Source of the DNA: JACCTH01 sp035281645
Lineage (GTDB): Bacteria > Actinomycetota > Acidimicrobiia > Spongiisociales > ZC4RG35
Length of the DNA: 64,000 nucleotides
Assembly: GCA_035281645.1 (NCBI GenBank)
Contig: DATEDN010000017.1
Span: forward strand, 41,823 to 105,822
Direction of reading: 5' to 3'
Every line of letters begins with the position of its first letter. Within the stretch, counting starts at the first letter, position 1. Shown here in pieces: positions 8,406-17,254 of the stretch. The notes under the pieces were generated by a model, which was not told the DNA's origin, did not search any database, and was given only the letters and a program-made list of their open reading frames with translations. The translations under genes and the position numbers were made by a program.

Positions 8406-8993
8406 CTAGGCGGTCCTCGCCCTGGCCTTCTGGGCAGCGCCGCGCTCGCTGGACGAGGTGGTCAGAATCTCTCCCTCGGTCGACTCGAGATGGGCCCGAA
8501 CGAACCATTGCAACAACTCGAGGGTCCCCAGATGGCCGACCAGCATGTCCTGGGTGACGAGATCGATCTCGCCTAACTGTTCAGCCAGCTTGCGATGGTC
8601 CTCGATGATCCCCGTGTAGACCACATCGAGGGCGGCCATGTGCTCGGGGACGGTCGCCTTTCCCAGGTCGTAGTCGTTCCAGGTCCGCACGCTCACTAGA
8701 TGGCCGGGGGTGCCGTTGGGATGTCCGCCCAGTGTCGCAATTCGTTCGGCAGTCTCGTCGACCATCGGCAGCACTTTGGCCAGATGATCGTCGAGCATCT
8801 CGTGCGCGGCAATGAACAAAGGTCCCACCACATTCCAATGGATGTGCTTGAGAGTCATGGCCAGATCGAATAGCGCGGCAAGGCGGGTGTCGAGCTGTTC
8901 TGAGATCTTCTTGGCTTCGGCGATGCGCAGCCCCGGAACGGTGAATTTCGGCGAGGAATTGGAGGCTCGCCGGGTGCCTCGCTTTTGAGCCAT
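8406..8993 (-). CDS. dps: Dps family ferritin-like DNA protection protein
   Basis: A 195-residue protein with the Dps four-helix bundle. Dps oxidises and stores iron as a dodecamer and shields DNA during oxidative stress or starvation. Ferroxidase ligands are seen in IHWNVVGPLFIAAHEMLDDH and the following VDETAERIA. An N-terminal tail of about 25 residues rich in Arg/Lys/Ser (MAQKRGTRRASNSS) could contact DNA, as such tails do in other Dps proteins. ATG 8993 is preceded by AGGAGGG at seven bases. A C-terminal SSSERGAAQKARARTA tail is also basic, so both ends may bind DNA. Confidence 0.93.
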   Translation of the reverse strand: MAQKRGTRRASNSSPKFTVPGLRIAEAKKISEQLDTRLAALFDLAMTLKHIHWNVVGPLFIAAHEMLDDHLAKVLPMVDETAERIATLGGHPNGTPGHLVSVRTWNDYDLGKATVPEHMAALDVVYTGIIEDHRKLAEQLGEIDLVTQDMLVGHLGTLELLQWFVRAHLESTEGEILTTSSSERGAAQKARARTA

Positions 8994-9065
8994 AGTCCTT
9001 CCCTCCTGTCGAGACATCGCCAGGATTACCCGTGCGGCAACGGCGATTAAACGATCGCCGCCCAA

Positions 9066-9899
9066 CTAGGCCTGCTGGTTGCCCTGCTCGCGGAGGAAGC
9101 GTTCGATTTCGGCGGCGAGCTGCTCGCCGGACACCGACTCCGTCGCATCGACCATCGACTCGAGTTTCTGGACTGCCTCGGCCAAATCGGGGCGCTGGCT
9201 GGCGACCGTGTCTAGATCCTTCCGCTGGGCGTCGGCAGCGTCGGCCAAGTTGCCGGTGGGCAACACCTGCCCCAGGTGGCGCTCCAGGCGGTGGATGACG
9301 GCGAGTGCTGCCGCCGGATAGGCCACGCTCACGTATTGGGGTACGCGGGCGTAGAAACCAACCGTCGGGATTCCTGCCCCCGCCACAAGGAAGTCGAGGG
9401 CACTGACCGCAGCAGCCGGGACTCGGAGCAACCCCCGGGCGTGATCCTCATCCCCGGCCAACAGTGACTGGTCTGAGGCGGCGCTGATGATCGGAACGTC
9501 GCGGGTGTGAGGCCAGGCCCAGGGGATACCTCCGATAGAAATCTGTTGCCGAACCTTCCATTCGATCGCCAACTCCGAGACCTCGGCCCCGAGGCGCCGC
9601 CAGTTCCAATTGGGCTCGACCCCCGACATCACGAGCAAGTCCCAATCGCTTAGAGGAAGCCGGCGGATAATGAGCTCTGGCCATACCAGCGAGGTCATCA
9701 CGCCGTCTACGAAATCGAGCATCGGACGGCTCACCCGATAGTCGAAGAGAAGGTCAGACCGACCCTCTCCGATCAAGTCCCCACCGAGCGTCTCGGCCAC
9801 CAGGGTGGCGACTCCGCCGGCGTTCACCCAACCGTTGAGGCATACGACCAAAACCGGATCCCGCAGGGGAAGATCGACGTTTACCTCGAAAATCCTCAT
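9066..9899 (-). CDS. PAC2 family protein (proteasome assembly chaperone-like)
   Basis: A 277-residue PAC2-domain protein; a 280-residue form is possible from ATG 9908. I choose ATG 9899 because it overlaps the tdh stop as ATGA. It shows PAC2-type features: a beta-rich N-terminus with LVVCLNGWVNAGGVA, then FDYRVSRPMLDF, the LLVMSGVEPNWNWRR strand-turn and VGFYARVPQYV. Actinobacterial PAC2 proteins are ATP-grasp or proteasome-associated relatives with poorly known roles. It is the last gene of the minus-strand kbl-tdh chain. Confidence 0.85.
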   Translation of the reverse strand: MRIFEVNVDLPLRDPVLVVCLNGWVNAGGVATLVAETLGGDLIGEGRSDLLFDYRVSRPMLDFVDGVMTSLVWPELIIRRLPLSDWDLLVMSGVEPNWNWRRLGAEVSELAIEWKVRQQISIGGIPWAWPHTRDVPIISAASDQSLLAGDEDHARGLLRVPAAAVSALDFLVAGAGIPTVGFYARVPQYVSVAYPAAALAVIHRLERHLGQVLPTGNLADAADAQRKDLDTVASQRPDLAEAVQKLESMVDATESVSGEQLAAEIERFLREQGNQQA

Positions 9900-10924
9900 G
9901 CGGTCCATTCCAGCAACACCTTGCCGCTTTGTCCGCTGCCGCTGACTGCAAAAGCCTCTTCGAACGCCGTCACGGGAAAGCGGTGCGTGATCACCGATTC
10001 CACGTCGAGCCCGCCCCGCAGCAACGCCGCCATCTTGTACCAGGTCTCGAAGATCAGTCGCCCGTATATGCCTTTCAAGGTCAAGCCCTTGAAGATCACG
10101 GCGTTGAGGTCGACGGACACCTGGTCGGGTGGAAGGCCAAGCAGAGCCACCCGGCCGCCATGGTTCATCACCTCGATCATTTGGCTGAAGGCCTCTCCAC
10201 TGCCAGACATCTCCATGCCAACATCGAAGCCTTCAGTCATGCCGAGTTCGCTCATTACCGCCTTCAAGTCAGTGGAGGCGGCATCGACGACCCGATCGGC
10301 TCCGAGCTTTTGGGCCATGTCCAACCGGTAGGAGTTGAGGTCGGTTACCACCACGTAGCGAGCGCCAATGTGTTGGGAGATGGCCGTCGCCATAACCCCG
10401 ATGGGACCGGCCCCCGTGATGAGCACGTCTTCGCCCACCAGATCGTACGCAAGGGCGGTGTGGGTGGCGTTGCCTAGAGGATCGAGGATGGCGCCCACTT
10501 CGTCGCCGATGTGATCGGGAAGCGGGAAGACGTTGGAGGCCGGAATCACGACATATTCCGCGAAAGCGCCTGGCCGGGTGACGCCCAACCCGAGGTGGTG
10601 GTGGCAGAAATGACGTCTGCCCGCACGACAGTTGCGGCAGTGACCGCAGGTGATGTGGCCTTCGCCCGAAACTCTCTGCCCTGGCTCAACGCCCTGAACC
10701 GACTCTCCGATCTCGGTTACCTGGCCCATGAACTCGTGTCCGACCGCCATCGGCAACGGGATCGTTTGCTGAGCCCATTCGTCCCACCGATAGATATGGA
10801 GGTCGGTGCCACAGATCGAGGTCTTATGGACGGCGATCTTCACGTCGGCGGGACCGACTTCGGGCTCGGGGATTTCCTCGAGCCAGAGGCCCGGTTCTGG
10901 CTTTGCCTTGACGAGCGCTCTCAC
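9896..10924 (-). CDS. tdh: L-threonine 3-dehydrogenase
   Basis: A 342-residue zinc medium-chain dehydrogenase that oxidises L-threonine to 2-amino-3-ketobutyrate with NAD+. The catalytic zinc region TSICGTDLHIYRWDEWAQ, GHEFMGQV, the four-Cys structural zinc loop (CGHCRNCRAGRRHFC) and the Rossmann GAGPIGVMA are all present. DLHIYRWDEWAQ is typical of threonine dehydrogenase among zinc dehydrogenases. It overlaps kbl upstream and the PAC2 gene downstream by ATGA. The tdh product is the substrate of Kbl, so the pair converts threonine to glycine and acetyl-CoA. Confidence 0.95.
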   Translation of the reverse strand: MRALVKAKPEPGLWLEEIPEPEVGPADVKIAVHKTSICGTDLHIYRWDEWAQQTIPLPMAVGHEFMGQVTEIGESVQGVEPGQRVSGEGHITCGHCRNCRAGRRHFCHHHLGLGVTRPGAFAEYVVIPASNVFPLPDHIGDEVGAILDPLGNATHTALAYDLVGEDVLITGAGPIGVMATAISQHIGARYVVVTDLNSYRLDMAQKLGADRVVDAASTDLKAVMSELGMTEGFDVGMEMSGSGEAFSQMIEVMNHGGRVALLGLPPDQVSVDLNAVIFKGLTLKGIYGRLIFETWYKMAALLRGGLDVESVITHRFPVTAFEEAFAVSGSGQSGKVLLEWTA

Positions 10925-12105
10925 GCGGGCACTCCTAGCTCTCGACCAACTTTGACGAAGGCGGAAACGGCGAGGTCGATGTCGTCAGAGGAGTGGGCGG
11001 CGGACATTTGGGTCCTGATCCGGGCCTGGCCCAAGGGAACGACTGGGAACGAAAAGCCGATCACGTAAATCCCTTCCTCCAGCATCCGATCCGCCATCGC
11101 AGAGGCGAGACGGGCGTCTCCCAGCATCACGGGAATGATGGGATGATTCGCCCCGGCCAACTGAAAGCCAGCAGCGGTCATCTCCTTCCGGAAGTGTTCC
11201 GAATTCTCCGCCAACTGCCTTCTCAGGTCGGCGCTTTCCTCGATGATGGAGAGGGCGGTCAACGACGAGGCCGCTAACCCAGGGGCCAGGCTGTTGGAGA
11301 ACAGATATGGGCGAGAACGCTGGCGCAGCCAGCCAACGATCTCGGAGCTGGCGGCCGTATAGCCGCCACTGGCGCCTCCCAGTGCCTTTCCCAGGGTCCC
11401 GGTCAGAATGTCAACCTTGGTGTTGGTGAACTCCGGCGTGCCGCCGCCGCTAGAGCCGACGAAACCCACGGCGTGACTGTCGTCGACCATGACCAGGGCG
11501 CGATGCTTTTCGGCCAGGGCCGCGATCTCAGGGAGATTGGCGATCACGCCATCCATCGAGAAAACCCCGTCGGTTGCGATCAATCGGTAGCGGGCATCGG
11601 CGGATTCGAGGAGTCGCTGCTCGAGTTCCTTCATGTCGTTGTTGGCGTATCGGAGACGCCGTGCCTTGGAGAGACGGATCCCGTCGATGATCGAGGCGTG
11701 GTTGAGCGCATCGGAGATGACCGCGTCTTCGGCGTCCAGCAGCGTTTCGAAGAGTCCGCCGTTGGCGTCGAAGCAGGACGAGTAAAGGATCGTGTCGTCC
11801 ATGTCGAGGAATTCGGCCAGGCGAGACTCGAGTTCCTTGTGCACGGACTGGGTTCCGCAGATGAAGCGGACCGAGGCAGTCCCATAGCCATGTTCGGCCA
11901 TTCCCGCGGCGGCGGCCAGCTCGAGCCGCTGGTCATCGGCCAGGCCCAGGTAGTTGTTGGCACAAAAGTTGATCACTCGACGCCCATCGGCGAGCTCGAT
12001 GTGAGGCCCTTGGGGCGAGGTGATCGTGCGCTCCTCCTTGAACAGGCCTTCCGAGCGGAGTTGTTCGGTTCTCTGTCGTAGATCGTTGGAGAGACCCGTA
12101 TCCAT
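10921..12105 (-). CDS. kbl: Glycine C-acetyltransferase (2-amino-3-ketobutyrate CoA ligase)
   Basis: A 394-residue PLP enzyme of the alpha-oxoamine synthase family that cleaves 2-amino-3-ketobutyrate with CoA to glycine and acetyl-CoA. The N-terminus (LRSEGLFKEERTITSPQGP) and INFCANNYLGLADD are characteristic of Kbl. The PLP lysine is in GTLGKALGGASGGYTA and the cofactor Asp in VMVDDSHAVGF. Length matches E. coli Kbl. It lies ten bases after the FAD oxidoreductase gene and overlaps tdh by four bases, so both steps of threonine catabolism are made together. Confidence 0.95.
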   Translation of the reverse strand: MDTGLSNDLRQRTEQLRSEGLFKEERTITSPQGPHIELADGRRVINFCANNYLGLADDQRLELAAAAGMAEHGYGTASVRFICGTQSVHKELESRLAEFLDMDDTILYSSCFDANGGLFETLLDAEDAVISDALNHASIIDGIRLSKARRLRYANNDMKELEQRLLESADARYRLIATDGVFSMDGVIANLPEIAALAEKHRALVMVDDSHAVGFVGSSGGGTPEFTNTKVDILTGTLGKALGGASGGYTAASSEIVGWLRQRSRPYLFSNSLAPGLAASSLTALSIIEESADLRRQLAENSEHFRKEMTAAGFQLAGANHPIIPVMLGDARLASAMADRMLEEGIYVIGFSFPVVPLGQARIRTQMSAAHSSDDIDLAVSAFVKVGRELGVPA

Positions 12106-12115
12106 GGAAACAAAC

Positions 12116-13387
12116 CTAGATCTGACCCGTGGTGGTGAGCATCGAGATCTCGTTGAGGTAAGTGGGGTTTTGGTACCGATCGAGCGAAAAAGCCGAGGCG
12201 TAATCAGGGAGCGGTTTGCCCGTGATTATCTGTGCTGCCAGCTCTCCCGCTCCGGCGGCGGCCATCACGCCGAAACCCGAGAAGGCTCCGACGACGAATG
12301 CCCCCTCGATCGGGAGCCTGCCTATCAGTGGTCGGTTCTCCGCGGTTTTGGTGTAGTAACCGCCATCGACCACCGGCTGAGGGAGGTGGTCGCGGTAGAC
12401 GGACAAGCCCGGGACCGCGGTGGAGAGGCCGCGGATCACCGCCTCGGGATATAGAGGGTCCTCGGGCAACGGCCAGGACGGCTCCTGCACGATCCGGTGA
12501 TATTCCCACAGGGCTACCACCCATTGCGATCCGACTCCGCCCTCGGGCCGATAGTGACAGGCCGCTGGCATCACGCCGAGAAGATCGCCACGGTCCTGCT
12601 CGGCGAGCCAGGCCCTCTCTTCGGCCGTCCAGTCGAGCGATTGCGGGTCCGACCAGATCATCATTGGCGAGGAGCGGGGGATCACGGCCGCGTGATCCCG
12701 GAAGGCCACTTTGATGTGGACCTCGGAGTGCACCGGCAGTTCGGTGTCGAGCATTCGGGCGACCTCGTTCAGCATCGGCCCAGCCGCGTCGACGAAGATC
12801 GGAGCTTCGATCTTTCCGACATCGGTCTCGACGACTTCAACTCGACCCCCAATGGTCTCGACCCCGAGCACCTTTCCTTTCAAAAGTTCTGCTCCATGGT
12901 CTCGGGCTTGATCGAGCAAGTAGGCACCAAGTTGTTGGGCCGAGAACCAGCCTGCCCGGCGAGCATGGAGTCCTCCCACCGAAGCCTCGGTGAGGAAGGG
13001 GAACCGAGCAAGGAGCTCGCCACCGGTATCAAACAGCTCGAAAGGCCCGCCGCCGAGCGAGGTGATCATCTGCGCCTCCGCTTCCATCTGCGAAAGCCGG
13101 ATCGGATCGGCGGTGACGTACAGGTAGCCCTGTCTCGTCATGTGAAAGGCGTTGTTGGTCTCCCCGGCGAATTCCTCCAGCAAGTCGATCGACCGGTTCA
13201 TCAGACCAACCATGGGCGCATTGGGCCACCAGTTGCGATAGCACTCGGTCGACTTATCCGAGGTCAAGCTCAGCGGTGGCAGGGGATCGACGATCACTAC
13301 CCGTCGCAGCCCGAAGTTCTTAACCAGCTGGTGAGCGGTGGCAACGCCGGCAATCCCGGCGCCGCAAATGACGGCGTCGGCCTTCAC
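12116..13387 (-). CDS. FAD-dependent oxidoreductase (DAO / glycine oxidase family)
   Basis: A 423-residue flavoprotein with an N-terminal dinucleotide fold (ADAVICGAGIAGVATAHQL) and the D-amino-acid-oxidase/sarcosine-oxidase layout, ending with RPLIGRLPIEGAFVVGAFSG near the FAD. Such enzymes oxidise secondary or primary amines of glycine-like substrates. Its place in an operon with kbl and tdh fits glycine, sarcosine or dimethylglycine as substrate, but that is inference. The start is GTG 13387, which forms GTGA with the stop of the MoaD-like gene and sits at the Rossmann fold. Confidence 0.85.
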   Translation of the reverse strand: MKADAVICGAGIAGVATAHQLVKNFGLRRVVIVDPLPPLSLTSDKSTECYRNWWPNAPMVGLMNRSIDLLEEFAGETNNAFHMTRQGYLYVTADPIRLSQMEAEAQMITSLGGGPFELFDTGGELLARFPFLTEASVGGLHARRAGWFSAQQLGAYLLDQARDHGAELLKGKVLGVETIGGRVEVVETDVGKIEAPIFVDAAGPMLNEVARMLDTELPVHSEVHIKVAFRDHAAVIPRSSPMMIWSDPQSLDWTAEERAWLAEQDRGDLLGVMPAACHYRPEGGVGSQWVVALWEYHRIVQEPSWPLPEDPLYPEAVIRGLSTAVPGLSVYRDHLPQPVVDGGYYTKTAENRPLIGRLPIEGAFVVGAFSGFGVMAAAGAGELAAQIITGKPLPDYASAFSLDRYQNPTYLNEISMLTTTGQI

Positions 13388-13662
13388 CCGCCGGAGACGG
13401 CTTGCAAGAAAACGATCTCGTCGCCGTCGGAGACCTGGGCGGTGCCGTGGGCCACATCGCGATCCGGCGTCCCGTTGTGAAAGCACAGCACGTGGGGTCG
13501 CAGCTGGTTCTGCTCGTCGAACAGGTGAACCCGGAGGGTGGGATGCTGACGCAAAAGATCTCTGATCGCCTCTCCCATCGTGCTCCCGGTCACCTCGACC
13601 TGACGAACCGTGCCCACGGCCGGCTCTAGAAGACGCGGCAGCCTCACCACCACTCGGGCCAT
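13384..13662 (-). CDS. MoaD/ThiS family ubiquitin-like protein
   Basis: A 92-residue beta-grasp protein ending DGDEIVFLQAVSGG. The exposed C-terminal Gly-Gly is the feature MoaD and ThiS need for adenylation and thiocarboxylate formation. The core (TVRQVEVTGSTMGEAIRDLL) fits the fold. No moeB, moaE, thiG or thiF lies nearby, so it may serve general sulfur transfer or another acceptor. ATG 13662 shares one base with the stop of the BNR gene upstream. Co-location of a MoaD-like protein with a BNR-repeat protein recurs in actinobacteria to my knowledge. Confidence 0.85.
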   Translation of the reverse strand: MARVVVRLPRLLEPAVGTVRQVEVTGSTMGEAIRDLLRQHPTLRVHLFDEQNQLRPHVLCFHNGTPDRDVAHGTAQVSDGDEIVFLQAVSGG

Positions 13663-14696
13663 CAAGCGGCTTCTACGGCGAGGATGCGTGGCAATGAGAC
13701 CGAAATTTGTTCCCAGTTGTCGCCATCGTCGTTTGAGACAAAGATCGAGCCACCAGTGGTCCCGACTGCGACTCCACCCTTGCTATCAACTGCCATGGCG
13801 TTGCGGAGCACCCCATTGAATTGGCCGCCCGCCGGCCATCCCTGTCCCGACTGGTGCCACGATTTGCCATCGTCCTGGGATCGGTAGACGGCCAGCTGTC
13901 CATCCACGGGAATCCGGTTTTCATCGGCAGTGAGGGGGGCCACGAACAGGGAACCGGTCTCATGGTTGCGTCCGATGGGAAAACCGAAGGCAGCCGGGAG
14001 ACCTTCCTCGATGCGCTCCCAGCTCTCGGCTCCATCGGTGCTGCGATAGACACCCGAGTGGTCCTGCCGCCAGATGCGATCCGGGTCCTCGGGATCAGAG
14101 GTCAGGCCATGCACGCAACGTCCCGGCTCCAACGACTCCGGATCCGCGTCGGGGTCGCCCACCGCCGGCACTCCGCGGTCGCGGCGGACGAACGATTTAC
14201 CACCATCGTCGGAGCGAAAAACCCCGACGGCTGAGATGCCCACCCAGAGTTGGTCCCCGGCCGAGAGGATGTGGTGGGCGGCGAGACCCCCAAAGCCGGG
14301 CTGCCAGTCGGCTCGCCCTGGGTACTCGTTGAGCGCAGGCACCGGTTGCCAGGAAAGGCCCTGGTCGTTTGAGAAGAAGAGGCCGGCTTGATCGACCCCG
14401 GTATAGATCCGGTCGCCGGTGGTGTGGAAGGTCCAGATCTGGTTGAGCTTGAGTCCCGACACTTCCGGGTAGCTGGGGCCGTTTTCTACCTGGTCCCAGT
14501 TCCGGTAGTCGTTTGAGCGATGAACCGAAGCTCCGAACCAATTCGAACCCAATCCGGCCAGGAAGGTGCCATCGGGGGCCTTCCCGAAAGCGGAAACCTT
14601 CCACCCAGGAAACGACGGGCCCTCAACCTGCCACGAGCCGCTGCCCTTGGTGAGGAGATAGCCGCCCTTCTCGGTGCCAACGATGAGCTTGTCCAT
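13662..14696 (-). CDS. BNR/WD40-like beta-propeller protein (exo-sialidase-like)
   Basis: A 344-residue protein with repeated Asp-box (BNR) motifs of the S-x-D-x-G-x-x-W type: SNDQGLSW, SDDGGKSF, STDGAESW, SQDDGKSW and SNDDGDNW. Together they predict a six- or seven-bladed propeller. There is no signal peptide, so it is probably cytoplasmic. Sialidase activity is unlikely because the catalytic Arg triad and Tyr are not evident. It is the first gene of a run with the MoaD-like, FAD oxidoreductase, kbl, tdh and PAC2 genes. Its role is unknown. Confidence 0.8.
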   Translation of the reverse strand: MDKLIVGTEKGGYLLTKGSGSWQVEGPSFPGWKVSAFGKAPDGTFLAGLGSNWFGASVHRSNDYRNWDQVENGPSYPEVSGLKLNQIWTFHTTGDRIYTGVDQAGLFFSNDQGLSWQPVPALNEYPGRADWQPGFGGLAAHHILSAGDQLWVGISAVGVFRSDDGGKSFVRRDRGVPAVGDPDADPESLEPGRCVHGLTSDPEDPDRIWRQDHSGVYRSTDGAESWERIEEGLPAAFGFPIGRNHETGSLFVAPLTADENRIPVDGQLAVYRSQDDGKSWHQSGQGWPAGGQFNGVLRNAMAVDSKGGVAVGTTGGSIFVSNDDGDNWEQISVSLPRILAVEAA

Positions 14697-14741
14697 GGCC
14701 CCATGATGGCAGCGAGCGTCAATGGTCTGTCTTGCGACCGG

Positions 14742-17252
14742 CTATTCGTAACTGATGGCCTCGAGGATGTTGCGGCGCGAAGCACGCCAAGCGGGCACTG
14801 CTGCGGCCAGCAGGCCGGCGAGAGCGGCACCGACCAGCGAGAGCCCCACTCGGCCCCAGGGAACCGACATGCGAAGGATCGCGTCGTCGAGGGCTGTGAT
14901 CACCGCCCAGGCGAAGGTGAGTCCCAGACCCATTCCCAGGGCAGCGCCGATAAGGGCGATGAGGATTGCCTCCCAGTTGATGGCTGACCGAAGCTGGCGG
15001 CGGCTGAGGCCAACGGCTCGGAGCAGTCCGATCTCCCGGCGTCGCTCCAGCACCGAAAGGGTGAGGGTGTTGGTGATGCCGATCAGCGCCACCACTACCG
15101 CTACCCCGAGGAGGCCGAATACCAGGCGGACGAGTTCGTCGATCCGCAAGGACGCTTCAGTGGCGAGTTCTTCCTGATCGAGGACCTGGCTACCGACATA
15201 GCGAGCGGCGACCGACTCGACTTGGGCCCGTCCCTCCTCCAAGCCAACCCCGGGGGCGAGATCGAGAAATATCTGCGAGTCGAACTGCTCGGTGAAATTG
15301 TCGGCGAAGGTCGAAGAATCCACAAGCAATCCGGCGCCGATCCCGCGGGCGTCGAAGATCGCCGCCAGCTCTAGGGACTGGGGGCCGGTCCGGGCGAATT
15401 CGATCGTGACCGGGTCACCGATCGATAGCCCTTCGGCGAGACCGCTCCGCATCCCGATCCGATCGCCCGTGATGTCGGAGATCTCACCTTCGATGAGCGT
15501 GAAATTGACCAGGCCTCGCAAAAGCGCGGTGGGTCCGCCGAGCAGGGTGCGGGTCACGCCCTGGTACAGGACCTGACCGTCGCGGACCGCGGCGAGCGAG
15601 GCTACTTCCGGCAAGCTCGCCAGTTCGGCGGCCAGCTGAGGGGAGAGGCGGCCTGCTCCGAATCCGGCCGGCCCCACCACGAGATCAGCCTCGAAGCGGT
15701 CTCCAATCAGCCGGTCTGCAGTTGTCTTCAACGAGTCCGCCAGGACCAGCGTGAGACCGACGAGCGCCAGTCCCACCATGAGAGCCGAGGCGGTAGCGGC
15801 AGTTCGCCGCGGCGATCGGCCGGCATTCTCCACGGCCAGTCGCCCCGGCACTCCCAGGCCGGCGAGGGGAGCCCCCAACGTGGCAGTGGCCTGGCGGGCG
15901 AACACTGCAGCCAGCACTGCGACTCCGATAAAGACGATGCCCGCCCCCGATCCGACCAGCACCAGGTTTGACACCGGGAGTTCGAATCCCAGGAGCCCAA
16001 CTGCCAGCAGGCCGACTCCGGCCAGCGTGATCAGAAGGCCGGCGATGCCGCGACGACGATTGGTGACCGGCGAATCGGGCGCCAACACCCGGCGGAGGGC
16101 GGCTATGGGGTTGATCCGGCTCGCTCCTCGGGCGGGAAGAAGCGCCGACGCAAGCGTGATGATCAGGCCTGTCGCTACCGCCACCAACACCGTGCGGGGA
16201 GCGAGCTCGAATGAGGTCGTTGGCAATGATCCTCCGAAAGCCAGCAAGCTCCTGATGGCTTGGGCCAGCACCACACCAAGTACGAGACCCAGTGCTGAAG
16301 CCAGCAGTCCAACGAGTCCGGCTTCCACCAAAACCAAACCCAATACCTGACGACGGGAGGCTCCAACTAGGCGAAGGGTCGCGAGTTCATGCGTCCTCTG
16401 GGCAACGATGATGCGAAAAGTGTTCTGTATGAGGAAGGCGGCGACGAACACGGTTACCCCGGCGAAGACCAAAAGAAAGGTATTCAAGAATCCGAGCGCC
16501 TCCTTGAAGGTGGCCAGCTGCTCCTCAGCCGCGCTCTGAGCAGAAACTGCTTCGACTCCCTCGGGAAGGACGGTCTCGACCCGCGCGATCATCGCCTCGA
16601 GTGGCTCATCCGTCTCGATCTCGATGGTGAGGACCTGATCTTCGAGGTCGAGCAGGCGTTGAGCGGTATCCAGGGTGACGTACACCGACACCGCTCCCCC
16701 GAATGATTCGAAACCCTCGATGGCCGCGGTCCCGGAGAGCCGCAGATTTTGGGGCGTCCCAACTCCGGTGACCACGATTTCGTCTCCCAAACCCAACCCA
16801 GCTCGGGTGGCTGTCGAGGGATCGAGGGCGCCCTCGCCGGGGCCGGGCCTTTCCCCGCTTCGGATCGAGAAGGCGTCGACCAATTCGGGCCAGCTCACGA
16901 CAAAGGTCGGAGAGGTGCCGTTGGTGAGGCTCTCCCCGCCCGCCGCCACCTGGGCGAATCCGAAAATGCTCCCCCGGGCGGCGCCGATCCCGGGAAGTCG
17001 TCCGATCTCGTCCACCAGGCGCTCTGGAAGAGGAGCGCCTTGAGTGAAGGCCAGGTCTTCATCGACCTCGGGCCGAACCTGAAGATCGAAGCCGGACAGT
17101 GTGGCGGAGAAGAGATCGTCGAAGGCCTGGTCGAGGGAGTCGGTGAACATGTAGCTGGCGGCCACCAGTCCCACTCCCAGGGCGATCGAAAGGGCCGTGA
17201 GGGCGAACCGCAGGCGGTGACCGAGCAGCCCCCTCCAGGCGGCATTCCACAT
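14742..17252 (-). CDS. ABC transporter permease, FtsX/MacB type (two FtsX domains)
   Basis: An 836-residue membrane protein with an N-terminal helix (LRFALTALSIALGVGLVAAS), a large periplasmic-type MacB_PCD domain, a first FtsX block (about 250-380), several extra helices in the middle, a second extracytoplasmic domain and a second FtsX block ending WRASRRNILEAISYE. This 8-10-helix layout belongs to DUF214-type exporters. They work with MacB/LolD-like ATPases on lipoproteins, peptides, antibiotics or cell-wall hydrolase signalling. The ATPase gene ends two bases upstream, forming the full transporter. The substrate is unknown. Confidence 0.9.
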   Translation of the reverse strand: MWNAAWRGLLGHRLRFALTALSIALGVGLVAASYMFTDSLDQAFDDLFSATLSGFDLQVRPEVDEDLAFTQGAPLPERLVDEIGRLPGIGAARGSIFGFAQVAAGGESLTNGTSPTFVVSWPELVDAFSIRSGERPGPGEGALDPSTATRAGLGLGDEIVVTGVGTPQNLRLSGTAAIEGFESFGGAVSVYVTLDTAQRLLDLEDQVLTIEIETDEPLEAMIARVETVLPEGVEAVSAQSAAEEQLATFKEALGFLNTFLLVFAGVTVFVAAFLIQNTFRIIVAQRTHELATLRLVGASRRQVLGLVLVEAGLVGLLASALGLVLGVVLAQAIRSLLAFGGSLPTTSFELAPRTVLVAVATGLIITLASALLPARGASRINPIAALRRVLAPDSPVTNRRRGIAGLLITLAGVGLLAVGLLGFELPVSNLVLVGSGAGIVFIGVAVLAAVFARQATATLGAPLAGLGVPGRLAVENAGRSPRRTAATASALMVGLALVGLTLVLADSLKTTADRLIGDRFEADLVVGPAGFGAGRLSPQLAAELASLPEVASLAAVRDGQVLYQGVTRTLLGGPTALLRGLVNFTLIEGEISDITGDRIGMRSGLAEGLSIGDPVTIEFARTGPQSLELAAIFDARGIGAGLLVDSSTFADNFTEQFDSQIFLDLAPGVGLEEGRAQVESVAARYVGSQVLDQEELATEASLRIDELVRLVFGLLGVAVVVALIGITNTLTLSVLERRREIGLLRAVGLSRRQLRSAINWEAILIALIGAALGMGLGLTFAWAVITALDDAILRMSVPWGRVGLSLVGAALAGLLAAAVPAWRASRRNILEAISYE

Positions 17253-17254
17253 AC

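Noticed and set aside
12497..13480. 327-residue plus-strand open frame opposite the FAD oxidoreductase
   Set aside because: No domain is recognisable and it is fully antisense to a gene with clear FAD motifs and operon overlaps.
13662..14696. True sialidase activity for the BNR-repeat protein
   Set aside because: Asp-box repeats alone do not define sialidase; there is no signal peptide or visible catalytic Arg triad.
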